A DNA stretch of 36,447 bases from Promethearchaeota archaeon (lineage in GTDB: Archaea > Asgardarchaeota > Lokiarchaeia > Sigyniarchaeales > SOKP01), in assembly GCA_019058425.1 (NCBI GenBank), contig JAHPYZ010000048.1, positions 1 to 36,447 of the forward strand, read 5' to 3'. Position 1 is the stretch's first letter. Each line of letters starts with the position of its first letter. The notes beneath the pieces were generated by a model. That model ran no database searches. It had not been told where the DNA came from and saw only the letters and a program-made list of their open reading frames with translations. Shown here in pieces: positions 1-9,376 of the stretch. Both the position numbers and the translations under genes were made by a program.

Positions 1-658
1 ATGTTTTGGAGGTGTTATAGAAATATATTTTCAGGGCATTATCTGCAGCAGCCAAATAATCTCCATTTGAGGAAATCGCCACTCGACCTGCTCTTCCTGT
101 TGTACTATATATTAAAATAGGAGATGCTTCTGAAGTATTAAAGAAAAACACTCTTCTTGAACCGCTAGCCGCAGCCAGATAAGATCCATCATCAGAAATC
201 GTCACACCATAAACTGAATCACCAGTATCATACGTCCATTGAGGTATAGGGGTTGAAATATTAAAAAGATAAATTTTCTTATCATCTGAATTTCCCCCCA
301 CAACAAGATAATTCCCATCAGCAGAAATATCAAGAGAAGAAAAGCCATCCAACATTGAATAATTCCATAGTGGGGTCTTATATTTAGAGGCTGAGTTGTT
401 AAATAAATATAATGTACCGTCATGTGGATCGTAGATATTACTTGGTTGATTATCACATATAGCAGTAATATAGGTACCATCTGATGATATTGCGACAGCA
501 TTAACAAATTGCTTTCCTAATGGGTACACCCATAATGGGGTAGTTGAACGATATGTATAAAAAGCAGCACTCTCAGCTATAAAGAAGGAATTTCCAAGTA
601 AGATGACTGCTGAAAAAATAATAATCTTTAATTTACGACTTTTTGAACTCACTTTCAT
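1..658 (-). CDS. Secreted WD40-like beta-propeller protein (3' end cut off by window edge)
   Basis: Reading frame open from an ATG at 658 down to position 1, at least 219 residues, with its C-terminus outside the window. The first ~30 residues are a basic start followed by a hydrophobic stretch (IIIFSAVILLG), which looks like a signal peptide or membrane anchor. The remainder shows four repeats of the pattern h-x-I-S-x-D/N-G-x-Y-L/I (VAISSDGTYI, LDISADGNYL, VTISDDGSYL, VAISSNGDYL). Each is followed by a strand resembling xLYLFN or xIYLFN, typical of WD40/PQQ-like propeller blades. The protein is probably extracellular or surface-anchored, and its ligand is unknown. The frame and repeats are seen directly; the propeller fold and export are inferred. 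Confidence 0.7.
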   Translation of the reverse strand, partial: MKVSSKSRKLKIIIFSAVILLGNSFFIAESAAFYTYRSTTPLWVYPLGKQFVNAVAISSDGTYITAICDNQPSNIYDPHDGTLYLFNNSASKYKTPLWNYSMLDGFSSLDISADGNYLVVGGNSDDKKIYLFNISTPIPQWTYDTGDSVYGVTISDDGSYLAAASGSRRVFFFNTSEASPILIYSTTGRAGRVAISSNGDYLAAADNALKIYFYNTSKT

Positions 659-891
659 AATTATATTCGGTTAATTATTAAGGACTCCTCCCACTATTAA
701 ACTGGGCTTAAAACTCTTATGATCCTTTATTAATTATTTAGCTTATAAATATATGCTACTAAATATTGTCAATAAAAGCAATAATTATGTCTTATTAGAC
801 ATGAATCTTGTTTTATCAAAATATATAGTAATAATCATAAAGATACAGTATCGAAGGTTTTATAATTTGAATTCAATGTTAAATAATTATC

Positions 892-1353
892 ATGATCTCA
901 TTTGATAAATTCATTCAAAAATATCAATTAGACAATTTTGATGAAGAGCTAATTCTAAAAGGACGAAATAAAATTGATTTTTTTAATGATTTGAGTGCTA
1001 TAATGGAAACTTTTAGTAGAATTTTAAATAGACTAACAAGCATCTTTTCTCTAAGAGGAGGACAGGTCTTGATGAGTCTAGCGAAATTGCAATCTTCTGA
1101 AGACATTATATCCAAAACTGATGTATTGCACTGTCTAAATATTGATAGACGTGAAAAGTTAATCCATGCTTTTGATTATTTATTAGAACAAAAGTATATT
1201 AAAATAAAGAAAAAAACAAGTAAATTTCATATGGTAAAATTAAATGAAAAAGATAATCCCGATTTCATATTATTCCGGGAAATAGTTCAGAAATTTTGGA
1301 TTTCTCCTCAAGAAGAAAAAGAAAAAATTAAATCTTGGAGGGATGTAGAGTAA
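892..1353 (+). CDS. Hypothetical protein, probable winged-helix domain
   Basis: A 153-residue soluble protein that I do not recognise as a named family. Residues ~45-125 have the helix-helix-strand rhythm of a winged-helix domain: a segment ending GGQVLMSLAKLQ, a helical pair, then YLLEQKYIKIKKK and a basic wing. The C-terminus is charged. Its stop (TAA at 1351-1353) overlaps the ATG of the next gene, so the two are probably co-transcribed and translationally coupled. A regulator paired with a membrane protein is one possibility, but this rests only on fold impression and context. Confidence 0.6.
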   Translation: MISFDKFIQKYQLDNFDEELILKGRNKIDFFNDLSAIMETFSRILNRLTSIFSLRGGQVLMSLAKLQSSEDIISKTDVLHCLNIDRREKLIHAFDYLLEQKYIKIKKKTSKFHMVKLNEKDNPDFILFREIVQKFWISPQEEKEKIKSWRDVE

Positions 1354-2210
1354 TGGATCATGATAAAATATCAGCAGAATTGAATTTGGACAACAATAAA
1401 GAGAGTATTGAACTTATTGATTCAATTCGGAAAGAATATTTTAATATGTTATTTAGAGTCTTTTTTTTAATAATAATAATTTTCTTGATAAGTATGATTT
1501 ATTATATGCTTTCTTATCAACTATTTATATCTAATCTAAGTCTTATATTTGATCAAATAGTTTCTTGGCTCCTTTTTTTAGTTTATTTGTCAATACATTT
1601 TTCTCAAATTACTATTACAAATTTTTCTCCTACTTTAGTTAATTATATTAATAAAGAATTAAAAAATCTGGATTTTGAGATTCATAGAAAGTATAAAATA
1701 GGATTTAATTTTCTCTTATTTAGTACTTTCACTGTAATTATTTCTATTCTTGTTAATTTATTAATAAGAATATCAAATGATTATTATATTACTTCTCTAA
1801 TCATAAGATTAACCATTATCTATATATTTTTAAGCATAGCAATCCCTATACTACAAGGAATCTTTCATGATAGATTTTTTGTGAAGTTAAAGGCACCATA
1901 TTTTGTTCAAATTGATATTCAATTTAAGCTAATCAAACCTGTAGAAGCTGAATCCCAAATGGTCAGAATTTATATGACTTCAAACAAATTGGGATTAAAG
2001 TCAGATGAATTGAAATACGAGTTTTTAAAAGATATTTCAGAAAAACGATGGCTTCCTCGAAAACATAAAAAAATCCTTCCAATACTTCAATTTAGTCCGA
2101 ATTTACGTTTTTATGAAAGCTCATCTCCAACAAATTTTAAAGAACATTTTTTAAATATTATTTCAGCAATAAGAGAATGGGATATTTTAACCAAAAATGG
2201 ACTTAACTAA
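1353..2210 (+). CDS. Hypothetical membrane protein with four predicted transmembrane segments
   Basis: About 285 residues. Start placed at ATG 1353 because a GGAGGG ribosome binding site lies at 1337-1342 and the ATG overlaps the upstream stop (TAATG); a TTG at 1335 would sit inside that site. After ~30 polar residues there are four hydrophobic segments (starting near MLFRVFFLIIIIF, IVSWLLFLVYLS, FNFLLFSTFTVIIS and LIIRLTIIYIFLS), then a ~110-residue cytoplasmic-looking tail rich in Lys and Glu. No catalytic motif is visible. It forms a two-gene unit with the putative winged-helix protein upstream, and its function is unknown. Confidence 0.65.
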   Translation: MDHDKISAELNLDNNKESIELIDSIRKEYFNMLFRVFFLIIIIFLISMIYYMLSYQLFISNLSLIFDQIVSWLLFLVYLSIHFSQITITNFSPTLVNYINKELKNLDFEIHRKYKIGFNFLLFSTFTVIISILVNLLIRISNDYYITSLIIRLTIIYIFLSIAIPILQGIFHDRFFVKLKAPYFVQIDIQFKLIKPVEAESQMVRIYMTSNKLGLKSDELKYEFLKDISEKRWLPRKHKKILPILQFSPNLRFYESSSPTNFKEHFLNIISAIREWDILTKNGLN

Positions 2211-2244
2211 ATTCAAATACTTCTTGAATTATTACACATAAATT

Positions 2245-2640
2245 TTATCTATTTTTCAATAATAGCTGTCTGAGAACTTCATTCCAATCATCTAATTTTC
2301 GCACATACCAAGCAGCTGAGTCAGATTCTCCATTATCGTTTCTAAATGTTATTTTTAAAAGAGGCTTTAATACTGACCTGTGCATATGTGATTTAGGATT
2401 AGTGACCTCAACAATAGATTTCACAGGGATCAATAGATCTTTTTTTGGTTTCCACATTCCAAAAAATAATTCCTCTTTAGTAAGTAATAAAACACCATTT
2501 CCACGAACTTTCCAAACGCCTGCTGATTCTAAACCAAAAAAGTTGGACATGTCATCAGCTATTAAAATATCTTCATTTCTGTATTTTTTATAAATTTCAT
2601 TAATTCTTTTTTTAAAAATTTTTTTTAGAACGCCAATCAC
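2245..2640 (-). CDS. Small PH/GRAM-like domain protein (tentative)
   Basis: A 131-residue protein starting at ATG 2640 and convergent with the upstream membrane-protein gene. After a basic amphipathic N-terminus (KKIFKKRINEIYKKYR) there is a strand-rich region with GNGVLLLTKEELFFGMW, LIPVKSIVEV, LLKITFRND and AAWYVRKLDDW, and a C-terminal helix WNEVLRQLLL. A series of antiparallel strands closed by a C-terminal helix, with a 'G.L.LT...L.F' opening, resembles bacterial/archaeal PH-like or GRAM-like folds. A lipid- or protein-binding role is possible but not shown; the family call is by pattern only. Confidence 0.5.
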   Translation of the reverse strand: MIGVLKKIFKKRINEIYKKYRNEDILIADDMSNFFGLESAGVWKVRGNGVLLLTKEELFFGMWKPKKDLLIPVKSIVEVTNPKSHMHRSVLKPLLKITFRNDNGESDSAAWYVRKLDDWNEVLRQLLLKNR

Positions 2641-2797
2641 ATCAAATTAATCATAATTTTCTTAATTACTAACGAATATTCAAATAGTATTGATATCTAT
2701 TTAAGTGAATAAAATGCAAGCAAAAATTATATAATTTCTAGTTTATATAAATAACAAAATAATAATATGAAAAAGAATTTAATTTGAAACGACTGTT

Positions 2798-3862
2798 ATG
2801 TCAGAAGAAAATAAAATAAAGATTAAATATTGCGTACATTGTGGATCTAATGTAGAAGAAAATAAGACCTATTGCCCAACGTGTGGGAAACTTATTATTA
2901 AAGTTAAATCCGATAAAACAATTGTAAAACCTAAACCGCCTGGAAGATTAGAAGTTGCAAGAAAATGTCCTGGTTGTGGGTCTCTAATAACATCAACCAT
3001 TTTAGACCAATGTCCAATATGCAATACTGAATTAGAAAAGCTTACTGAAATTAAAAAAACCATAATTCAGAAAAAACCAGGATTAATTTTTACAAGTAAA
3101 AAACTTGAACCTGAACAAAATTTTATATTGAAGAAAGACACTTGGAACCTAAAAGAAGGTATTAATGTTTTTGGAACTTGTATTTATGTATTAGTCATCG
3201 TCTTTTTTCTATTATTTACTGTTATTTCATTTCAATTAGATACCACAACTCTTAGTGTTCAAGAAATTGTTTTAAGTCAGGTACCTGAATTACTATTTGG
3301 AATATATCCAATTTGGTATATTTTCAATAAAAAACATAGTTTTACTAAAATTGGAATTTATACAGAATCAAAAAAAATTCTATTAGGAATTGCTGTTGGA
3401 ATTTTGGGTGCTATCATTTTAATATTGATTAACTATATGTCAGACTCTATCATTAATTTCTTTTCAGATATTGGTTGGGATTTTTTTGATGTAAGAACGA
3501 GCATAATAGAGCAAAACCAAGTAATTAGAGATTCTGACCTATTGTGGATAATATTATTGATGATTACATTATGCATAGGAGCGTTTTCTTCAGAAATTGT
3601 ATTTAGAGGAGTCTTGCATAATACGTTAAAACAGAAATTTAAAAACGATTTTTATGTGATCATTTTAGTGGCGCTCACCTACTCACTTGTAATGCTGCTA
3701 TTTACTTTTCCTATTGGAATGAGTTTTTTTCTAGCAAATTTCCTAATGTTTCTGGTATTAGGGATAATTTTTGAACTTACGAATGGAAATATCAGTGCTA
3801 CGATTTTCACTAATGTGTTTTATAATCTTGTTATTATGATACTCATCTATCTAAATTTATAA
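2798..3862 (+). CDS. Double zinc-ribbon protein fused to a CPBP-type intramembrane domain
   Basis: A 354-residue protein. The N-terminus carries two zinc ribbons (C12/C15/C26/C29 and C57/C60/C72/C75), then a ~40-residue linker and about seven hydrophobic segments. Near residue 266 is SEIVFRG, the first CPBP (CAAX-protease/bacteriocin-processing, Rce1-like) motif, normally EExxFRG. Here the first Glu is Ser. The last motif, normally H...N, reads FTNVFYN, so the His is also missing. Seen: zinc ligands and degenerate motifs. Known: those residues bind the catalytic water in active members. Inferred: this copy may be a non-catalytic membrane scaffold, unlike the intact CPBP protein at 13833. Confidence 0.7.
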   Translation: MSEENKIKIKYCVHCGSNVEENKTYCPTCGKLIIKVKSDKTIVKPKPPGRLEVARKCPGCGSLITSTILDQCPICNTELEKLTEIKKTIIQKKPGLIFTSKKLEPEQNFILKKDTWNLKEGINVFGTCIYVLVIVFFLLFTVISFQLDTTTLSVQEIVLSQVPELLFGIYPIWYIFNKKHSFTKIGIYTESKKILLGIAVGILGAIILILINYMSDSIINFFSDIGWDFFDVRTSIIEQNQVIRDSDLLWIILLMITLCIGAFSSEIVFRGVLHNTLKQKFKNDFYVIILVALTYSLVMLLFTFPIGMSFFLANFLMFLVLGIIFELTNGNISATIFTNVFYNLVIMILIYLNL

Positions 3863-3986
3863 CTTTTCATTACCCCCCAAATATAAAATTTTAATAATAA
3901 GAAAAATCAATAATCTCTAGAATTATTATTTTAAATGCTTAATGAGGTTATTAAAATATAATTTTATTTATTTGGAGTAAAATGTA

Positions 3987-4697
3987 TTGAGTAAAACAGT
4001 TTATAGAAATAAGGGTTCTAAAGATAACATTGTTATATCTATTGCGGGAGTCCACGGTGTAGGAAAAACAACTATATTCAATCTTTTCAAATCCAGAGTT
4101 AAAGAAAATAATAAATTTAAATTTTTTCCTGAAAGATATGTTAAAAATCCGCCCTTTCCATTTGGTTCTTCAAATAAACAAATTGGATTTAGAAGTGAAC
4201 TTCATTTTCTTCAACAAATCATCAGGCGTAATCAAAATCTAGTTAATTTTGATAATAAATACAATGGTAGGATCATAATATTAGATAGAACTCCTTTATG
4301 TGTTCTAATTTATTCTAAGAGTTTGAATTTAAAAGAAAAAGATTTTAACTTAATATTGGATACATATAATTCCATTAAATGGAAAGAGGATTATATCTTT
4401 TATTTGTATGCAGAACCAGATACAATCATGAAACGTATAATTCAAAGAGGCTCATTAGAAAAAATCAGGAGTGAATGGAATGAAGAAGATAAAGAATATT
4501 TATTGACTATTCTCTCGTACTATAAGCAATATCTTTCAAATAAAGAAGAAGTTATCAAGATTAATACAGAAGAACTTACACCAGAGGGTGTTACTAATGA
4601 GATGAGGAAAAAAATAACACAATTATCGGGGTATACCTTTGAGAAGTTTGATAAATCTACTTCAACCCAAATGAATATAATGAAATTTTTAAAATAA
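3987..4697 (+). CDS. P-loop kinase of the deoxynucleoside/thymidylate kinase-like group
   Basis: A 236-residue protein. TTG start at 3987 behind GGAG at 3974-3977; the nearby ATG at 3982 runs straight into a stop. The Walker A motif is GVHGVGKTT (residues 21-29). RIIILDRT (96-102) resembles the DR motif of deoxynucleoside kinases and thymidylate kinases. FYLYAEPDTIMKRIIQRG looks like the strand and basic lid region that contacts phosphates, followed by a long C-terminal helix bundle. It probably phosphorylates a nucleoside, nucleotide or other small molecule in the cytosol. The substrate cannot be told from the sequence. It appears monocistronic. Confidence 0.65.
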   Translation: MSKTVYRNKGSKDNIVISIAGVHGVGKTTIFNLFKSRVKENNKFKFFPERYVKNPPFPFGSSNKQIGFRSELHFLQQIIRRNQNLVNFDNKYNGRIIILDRTPLCVLIYSKSLNLKEKDFNLILDTYNSIKWKEDYIFYLYAEPDTIMKRIIQRGSLEKIRSEWNEEDKEYLLTILSYYKQYLSNKEEVIKINTEELTPEGVTNEMRKKITQLSGYTFEKFDKSTSTQMNIMKFLK

Positions 4698-4797
4698 TGT
4701 AATGATAAAATATATTAAAATAGTCTTTCTATTTATACATAAATCGAAATTAAAAAATTCGAGTTCAGTCCTATATTACATCAAGGAGAAGAAGTAA

Positions 4798-5781
4798 ATG
4801 TCCTCAATTGCGGATGATATTCGTAAGAATATGATGTTAGTATTAAGAGAGGAAGAAAATAAAACTGACCTGGAAAATCTTTCAGTTTTATCTCGGGTAG
4901 GAATGAAAGTGGCGAGCTCAACATCTTCAGATTTGGATGCGGATGCGACCTCTGCATCAAGTACCGCCTTAATAGATTTAGGATTAAGATTAAATCAAGC
5001 AACTGTTCATGGAGCGTTGACAGAAATAATTCTACACAATGCCTCGGGATATAGTATTCTAATGGCAATCAATGATGAATATATTGTTTTTGGAGGATTG
5101 AGAGCGATATACCGAATCGGGTATTATTTAGGATACTTAAGAGAATTAGCTAAGAAATTAAATAGACTTATTTCAGGGGACCAAGAAACAGAAATGATGC
5201 TCTCCCTTGAAAAATCTGAAATTGAGAAGATGGAACTACAAAAAGCAGAAGAAGAAGCCAAGACTATAGTAAAACCATCACTCGAACAAGATAAAGCTGC
5301 TTTAGATGACTTATTGGGATTTTTAGATGATTGGGAAAAGGAAGGTGATGAATTTGAAGAACTTGAGCCTACAACGGATAGTGGAATTGTATCAATTCCT
5401 CAATCAGTGGGATTAGGGATTGATAAAGAGATAAAAGAAACAGTTTCTCTAACAGGAACTCAAGCTACAGAAAGTTTAACAACTGAAACTCATTTTAAAG
5501 TATATGAAGATGAAGTTCCTCCAATTCCCCTTGATAATTACACTCCAATGGAAATGGATGAAGAACCTATATCAGAACGACCTGCCATTGTTTCAGAGGA
5601 ACCAAAACCTGCTGAAGAATTTCCCTCTCTTGATGAATTACCTTCATTTGAAGATTTAGCCCCTCCCGATTTCGATTCTGAAATTTCTGCTTCTGAATAT
5701 GATACAGAGTTTGTTTTAGAGGAAGAATCAGAAACTTTAGGCTCAGTTCTACGCGATCTTGGGTGGGAAGAAGAAGATTAA
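4798..5781 (+). CDS. Roadblock/LC7 domain protein with long acidic tail
   Basis: A 327-residue protein with a purine-rich AGGAGAAG site just before ATG 4798. Residues ~20-125 match the Roadblock/LC7 layout: a helix containing LGLRLNQATVHGALTEIILH, strands around GYSILMAINDEYIVFGGL, and a C-terminal amphipathic helix (YYLGYLRELAKKLNRLI). The remaining ~200 residues are very rich in Glu, Asp, Ser and Pro and look disordered, ending GWEEED. Roadblock proteins are regulators or scaffolds for Ras-like GTPases such as MglA and the Rag/Ragulator group, and are expanded in Asgard archaea. A partnership with the GTPases encoded at 14610 or 19518 is an inference; they are not adjacent. Confidence 0.75.
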   Translation: MSSIADDIRKNMMLVLREEENKTDLENLSVLSRVGMKVASSTSSDLDADATSASSTALIDLGLRLNQATVHGALTEIILHNASGYSILMAINDEYIVFGGLRAIYRIGYYLGYLRELAKKLNRLISGDQETEMMLSLEKSEIEKMELQKAEEEAKTIVKPSLEQDKAALDDLLGFLDDWEKEGDEFEELEPTTDSGIVSIPQSVGLGIDKEIKETVSLTGTQATESLTTETHFKVYEDEVPPIPLDNYTPMEMDEEPISERPAIVSEEPKPAEEFPSLDELPSFEDLAPPDFDSEISASEYDTEFVLEEESETLGSVLRDLGWEEED

Positions 5782-5964
5782 CTTTTTATTAACCATTTAA
5801 AAATCTCCCTCTTCTTCGGATTTTTAGAAATTCATAGTGGTTATAAGTAATCTTATAGGAACTTTTAAAATTTAATAAAATTTTAAATAAAGCCTTCTCT
5901 AATCTATACTTGATTAAATTTTATACATAAAAATTAAAAAAATTATGATAATATGTGAAATCGA

Positions 5965-7368
5965 ATGAGTGAATCTGAAGAAATTATAAGAGAAGAAACT
6001 AGTAATTCAACGAAAATACTCTTTAGCTCTCCAAGATTAGGCAGTTCTATAGTATTGGGGATAGAAGGATGGGCAATGTTTACACTTTATACGAGCGGTT
6101 ATGGATTGCACCCTTTTCTAGCCGGATTTGCTATTGCTATGGGTTATTTAACTATTGCTCTCTCCCAATTTTTACTAGGTTGGATAAGTGATGCAAAATA
6201 TACGAAATGGGGTAGAAGAAAACCTTATATAATAATTTTTGCCCCTCTCTTAGGAATCTCATTGATTTTCCTAATATTACCCGGATTTGTACTTGATTTA
6301 AACGATCCAACTTCTTTTAATTTTATGGGTATTTTATTTCAAAAAGAAACATTATTTCTGTGGATGCTATTATGGGAGATAATCTTTAGAGCAAGTTATG
6401 CGGTTACAACTCCTTATCAAGCTTGGATGGCAGAAGAATTCCCTATAGAAGAAAGACCAAAAGTCTCTCAATTTCAAAATACCTTTAATTATATTGGAAA
6501 TGGGATAATGGCTCTTTTCTCAATGATAGTTCTTACAACTTATATTAATGCTTTAGACGGAGCACCTGATCTAAATATTCCAATTCCATCAAGTATAAGT
6601 ATTTCTATTATTACTTTTGGTATTTTAACAATTGTCTTATTTAATATCGTTGCTTTTAAGATGCCTACTGAACCTAAATATGAGATTAAAACCAACTTAG
6701 TTGAAAATTTGAAGATTATCGTAAAAAACAAGAATTTTATGTTAATCACTTTAATGGTTGGCATCTCAGGTTTAGGCTGGTCTATGGTAACTACCTCTAT
6801 GTTAAAATATCTTCAAGATGCATTACATATGGGGACTATGGATTTCATTATTTCCTCTGTTTTTCTTCTTCTCTCAATCTTCATATTTTTATATCTATGG
6901 AGAAGATTGATACAAAAGAAGGGAAAGAAACAATCTCTATTATATGTCTTTATTGCAGCTGTGATCTTTATGCCAATCTCTTTATTAGGCTTAATTCCAA
7001 TGCAATCTTCCTTAGTTTTGGGCATAATTTTTATAATGGGGATTGGTGCAATTCTTGGAGGGTGGTTCTTGTTCCCTTATATAGTTTATGCTGATGTAGC
7101 TGAAGATGATGAAAAATCTACGGGAGAATTGAAAGCAGGGATATATGCAGGATTTCCTTCAATTATACTTAATATCTTTCAGGCAGCAGGCGCTTTTTTC
7201 ATAGGTTCTATTTTGTCATTACCAGACGTTAATCCCACAGGGGGTGTGGGATTGGAATTTTCTATGGGCTTAGTTCTTTTCGGTCCTATCGTCTCTGTTA
7301 TTTTACTCATATCTTACTTCTATACAAAAAAATACGTCAAATTGGATTTTGATTGGGAGAAGAGATAA
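5965..7368 (+). CDS. MFS/GPH-family sugar:cation symporter-like transporter
   Basis: A 467-residue polytopic protein with about 12 hydrophobic segments. The loop between the second and third segments reads GWISDAKYTKWGRRKPY (72-88), the signature of the glycoside-pentoside-hexuronide (MelB-like) branch of the major facilitator superfamily. The segment TPYQAWMAEEFPIEERPKVS matches the equivalent conserved region after TM4. A middle cytoplasmic loop with PTEPKYEIKTNLVENLKIIVKNK is typical of the family. It likely moves a sugar or glycoside with a cation across the plasma membrane; the substrate is unknown. It stands alone, with no glycoside hydrolase nearby. Confidence 0.75.
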   Translation: MSESEEIIREETSNSTKILFSSPRLGSSIVLGIEGWAMFTLYTSGYGLHPFLAGFAIAMGYLTIALSQFLLGWISDAKYTKWGRRKPYIIIFAPLLGISLIFLILPGFVLDLNDPTSFNFMGILFQKETLFLWMLLWEIIFRASYAVTTPYQAWMAEEFPIEERPKVSQFQNTFNYIGNGIMALFSMIVLTTYINALDGAPDLNIPIPSSISISIITFGILTIVLFNIVAFKMPTEPKYEIKTNLVENLKIIVKNKNFMLITLMVGISGLGWSMVTTSMLKYLQDALHMGTMDFIISSVFLLLSIFIFLYLWRRLIQKKGKKQSLLYVFIAAVIFMPISLLGLIPMQSSLVLGIIFIMGIGAILGGWFLFPYIVYADVAEDDEKSTGELKAGIYAGFPSIILNIFQAAGAFFIGSILSLPDVNPTGGVGLEFSMGLVLFGPIVSVILLISYFYTKKYVKLDFDWEKR

Positions 7369-7502
7369 CTACAACAAATTAATTTTTTTCTTTTTTTCTT
7401 AACAATTTATGATATTAAACAAAAATCAAATGATTTTATTGATACTACCAAGTAAATCACTTAATAATATAAGAAAAAGAGAAAGTAATATCAGTTAAAA
7501 AA

Positions 7503-7742
7503 TTAATATCTTCTATCTTTTGAAACGACCTTTACTTTTAAGGCTTCAGGACCTTTTCCATCATTAGATTCATTTAATTCAAATTCTACTTCATCTCCCA
7601 TATCAAGTTTTCTAAATCCATCCATATCTATATTTGAAAAATGGACAAATATATCATCTTGATCGGCAACACTAATGAAACCAAATCCTTTTTTCACATC
7701 AAACCACTTAACAAATCCTTGATTTTTCTTCTTTTTTGCCAT
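7503..7742 (-). CDS. Cold-shock domain protein (CspA-like)
   Basis: A 79-residue single-domain OB-fold protein. It shows RNP1 as KGFGFI (18-23) and RNP2 as IFVHF (31-35), preceded by the diagnostic GFVKWFD opening, so it should bind single-stranded RNA or DNA. The Lys-rich N-terminal extension MAKKKKNQ and a GKGPEALKVKVV end are visible. Cold-shock domain proteins are nearly universal in bacteria but patchy in archaea, so ancient transfer from bacteria is plausible. It is convergent with the transporter gene and monocistronic. Confidence 0.9.
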   Translation of the reverse strand: MAKKKKNQGFVKWFDVKKGFGFISVADQDDIFVHFSNIDMDGFRKLDMGDEVEFELNESNDGKGPEALKVKVVSKDRRY

Positions 7743-7914
7743 TTGGAATTCTCTTATTTTTAATTAATAAATAAATAAAACACAAATATTCATGTTTTAT
7801 TATCAATATTTATTAGAATAAATAAAAAAATAAATTTTTATTTTAAAATTTTCTTACTACCCTTTCTTTTCTTGATAAAAGCAATAAATAACCATAAACT
7901 TATTTTATATAAGT

Positions 7915-9273
7915 ATGATTTTTGACAAAGTTTTAGAAATTTATCAGAAATACTATATTTGCGTTCATTGCCTTGGTAGAATGTTTTCTCTTTTGGGAAC
8001 ATGTACAACTAACTACGATAGAGGTTCTTCTTTATTACTTGCAATAACAATGGAAAATCATAAAAATTATTTATCTGGAGATGATGCTCTCCAAAAAAAA
8101 GCAATTAATAATTTGAAATTATTAGCAGAAAATGCGAATTATATTCCCAGTCAGAAAGTCTTAAACAATGAAGGGTTAAATTACGTAAAGAATGAAACAA
8201 AACAAGTATGCTATTTATGTAATAATATTTTTTTAGATATTCATAATTATATTGAAGAATCAAAACGAATTCTTGAAGAAATCGAATTCAATGATTTTTT
8301 AATTGGTTCAAGCCCTAGTGCTCAAATAATTAACCGAGAAGATAGATTTAAAATGGAGTTTAAACTTTTAGAAGCAGAATCCTTTAAAAGTCATTTTAAT
8401 CGTGTAATTGGAAAAGAAATAACAAGTAATCTCAATAAATTTCCTGCATTTAACCGTCCTGATGCATTACTAATTATTTCTTTAGATTTTAAAATATTTA
8501 ACATCAAATTAACGCTAAAATCCCTTTTTATATTTGGAAGATATAATAAATTGATAAGAGGAATTCCACAAACTCACTGGTTTTGTAAGAAATGTATGGG
8601 AGAAGGATGTGAATTTTGCAATTATACAGGAAAGCAATACCAAAGTACTGTTGAAGATCTAATAAGTCCAGAATTTTTAAAAGCTTCAAAGGCAAGTGAG
8701 TCAAAATTCCATGGTGCTGGAAGAGAAGACATAGATGTAAGAATGTTAGGCTCGGGAAGACCCTTTATTATTGAATTAAGAAATCCTAAAATTAGGAATT
8801 TAAATTTAAGTAAAATAGAAAGACGGGTTAATAAAAGAAATCGAAAAAAAATAAGAATTAACGATTTAAAATATACTAATAAGAAAGAAGTAATCAGCTT
8901 AAAATCTAAAGCAAAAGACACAAAAAAAGTCTATAAAGCTATAATAAAAGCAGAAAACAAAATTGATAAAGAGAATTTTAATCAAATAGTACTAAAATTA
9001 AAAGAAACTTTTGAAAATCAAAAAATTCACCAAAGAACTCCCTATAGAGTTTCTCATCGTCGTGCTGATAAAATAAGAGAAAAATTTATTTATCAAATTA
9101 ATGGTAAATATATTAAACCAACTATCTTCGAATTTACTCTAGAAACTCAAGGAGGAACATATATCAAAGAACTTATTAGCGGCGATGAGGGCAGAACAAC
9201 TCCTTCTTTTTCAGAGATTTTTAATAGTAAATTAGTTTGTAAAGAACTTGATGTACTTAAAATCTCCCTTTAG
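7915..9273 (+). CDS. pus10: tRNA pseudouridine synthase Pus10
   Basis: A 452-residue protein that should convert U54 and/or U55 of archaeal tRNA to pseudouridine. Two N-terminal zinc-ligand pairs (C16/C19 and C99/C102) and a THUMP-like region precede the catalytic domain. A further four-Cys cluster lies at C224/C227/C232/C235. The catalytic motif GREDIDVRMLGSGRPF (residues 269-284) contains the putative catalytic Asp274. The C-terminus has RTPYRVSHRRAD and TQGGTYIKELISGDEGRTTPS, typical of the family. No ribosome binding site is obvious, so the message may be leaderless. It heads the L21e-rpoF-DUF655-ksgA block, an arrangement common in archaea. Confidence 0.93.
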   Translation: MIFDKVLEIYQKYYICVHCLGRMFSLLGTCTTNYDRGSSLLLAITMENHKNYLSGDDALQKKAINNLKLLAENANYIPSQKVLNNEGLNYVKNETKQVCYLCNNIFLDIHNYIEESKRILEEIEFNDFLIGSSPSAQIINREDRFKMEFKLLEAESFKSHFNRVIGKEITSNLNKFPAFNRPDALLIISLDFKIFNIKLTLKSLFIFGRYNKLIRGIPQTHWFCKKCMGEGCEFCNYTGKQYQSTVEDLISPEFLKASKASESKFHGAGREDIDVRMLGSGRPFIIELRNPKIRNLNLSKIERRVNKRNRKKIRINDLKYTNKKEVISLKSKAKDTKKVYKAIIKAENKIDKENFNQIVLKLKETFENQKIHQRTPYRVSHRRADKIREKFIYQINGKYIKPTIFEFTLETQGGTYIKELISGDEGRTTPSFSEIFNSKLVCKELDVLKISL

Positions 9274-9376
9274 GGCTAAATTTATCAACTTTTCTTTATT
9301 CAAAATCAAAAAATAAATAAACTATCTATCATAATTCTACTAAATCAATTGATTAGTGTTTCATACTACTATTTTT

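Noticed and set aside
202-507. Minus-strand 101-codon open frame
   Set aside because: It is out of frame with the clear beta-propeller reading frame on the same strand, which has a signal peptide and repeats and is simply unfinished at the window edge.
1335-1352. TTG start for the four-helix membrane protein
   Set aside because: It overlaps the GGAGGG ribosome binding site; ATG 1353 with the TAATG overlap fits better.
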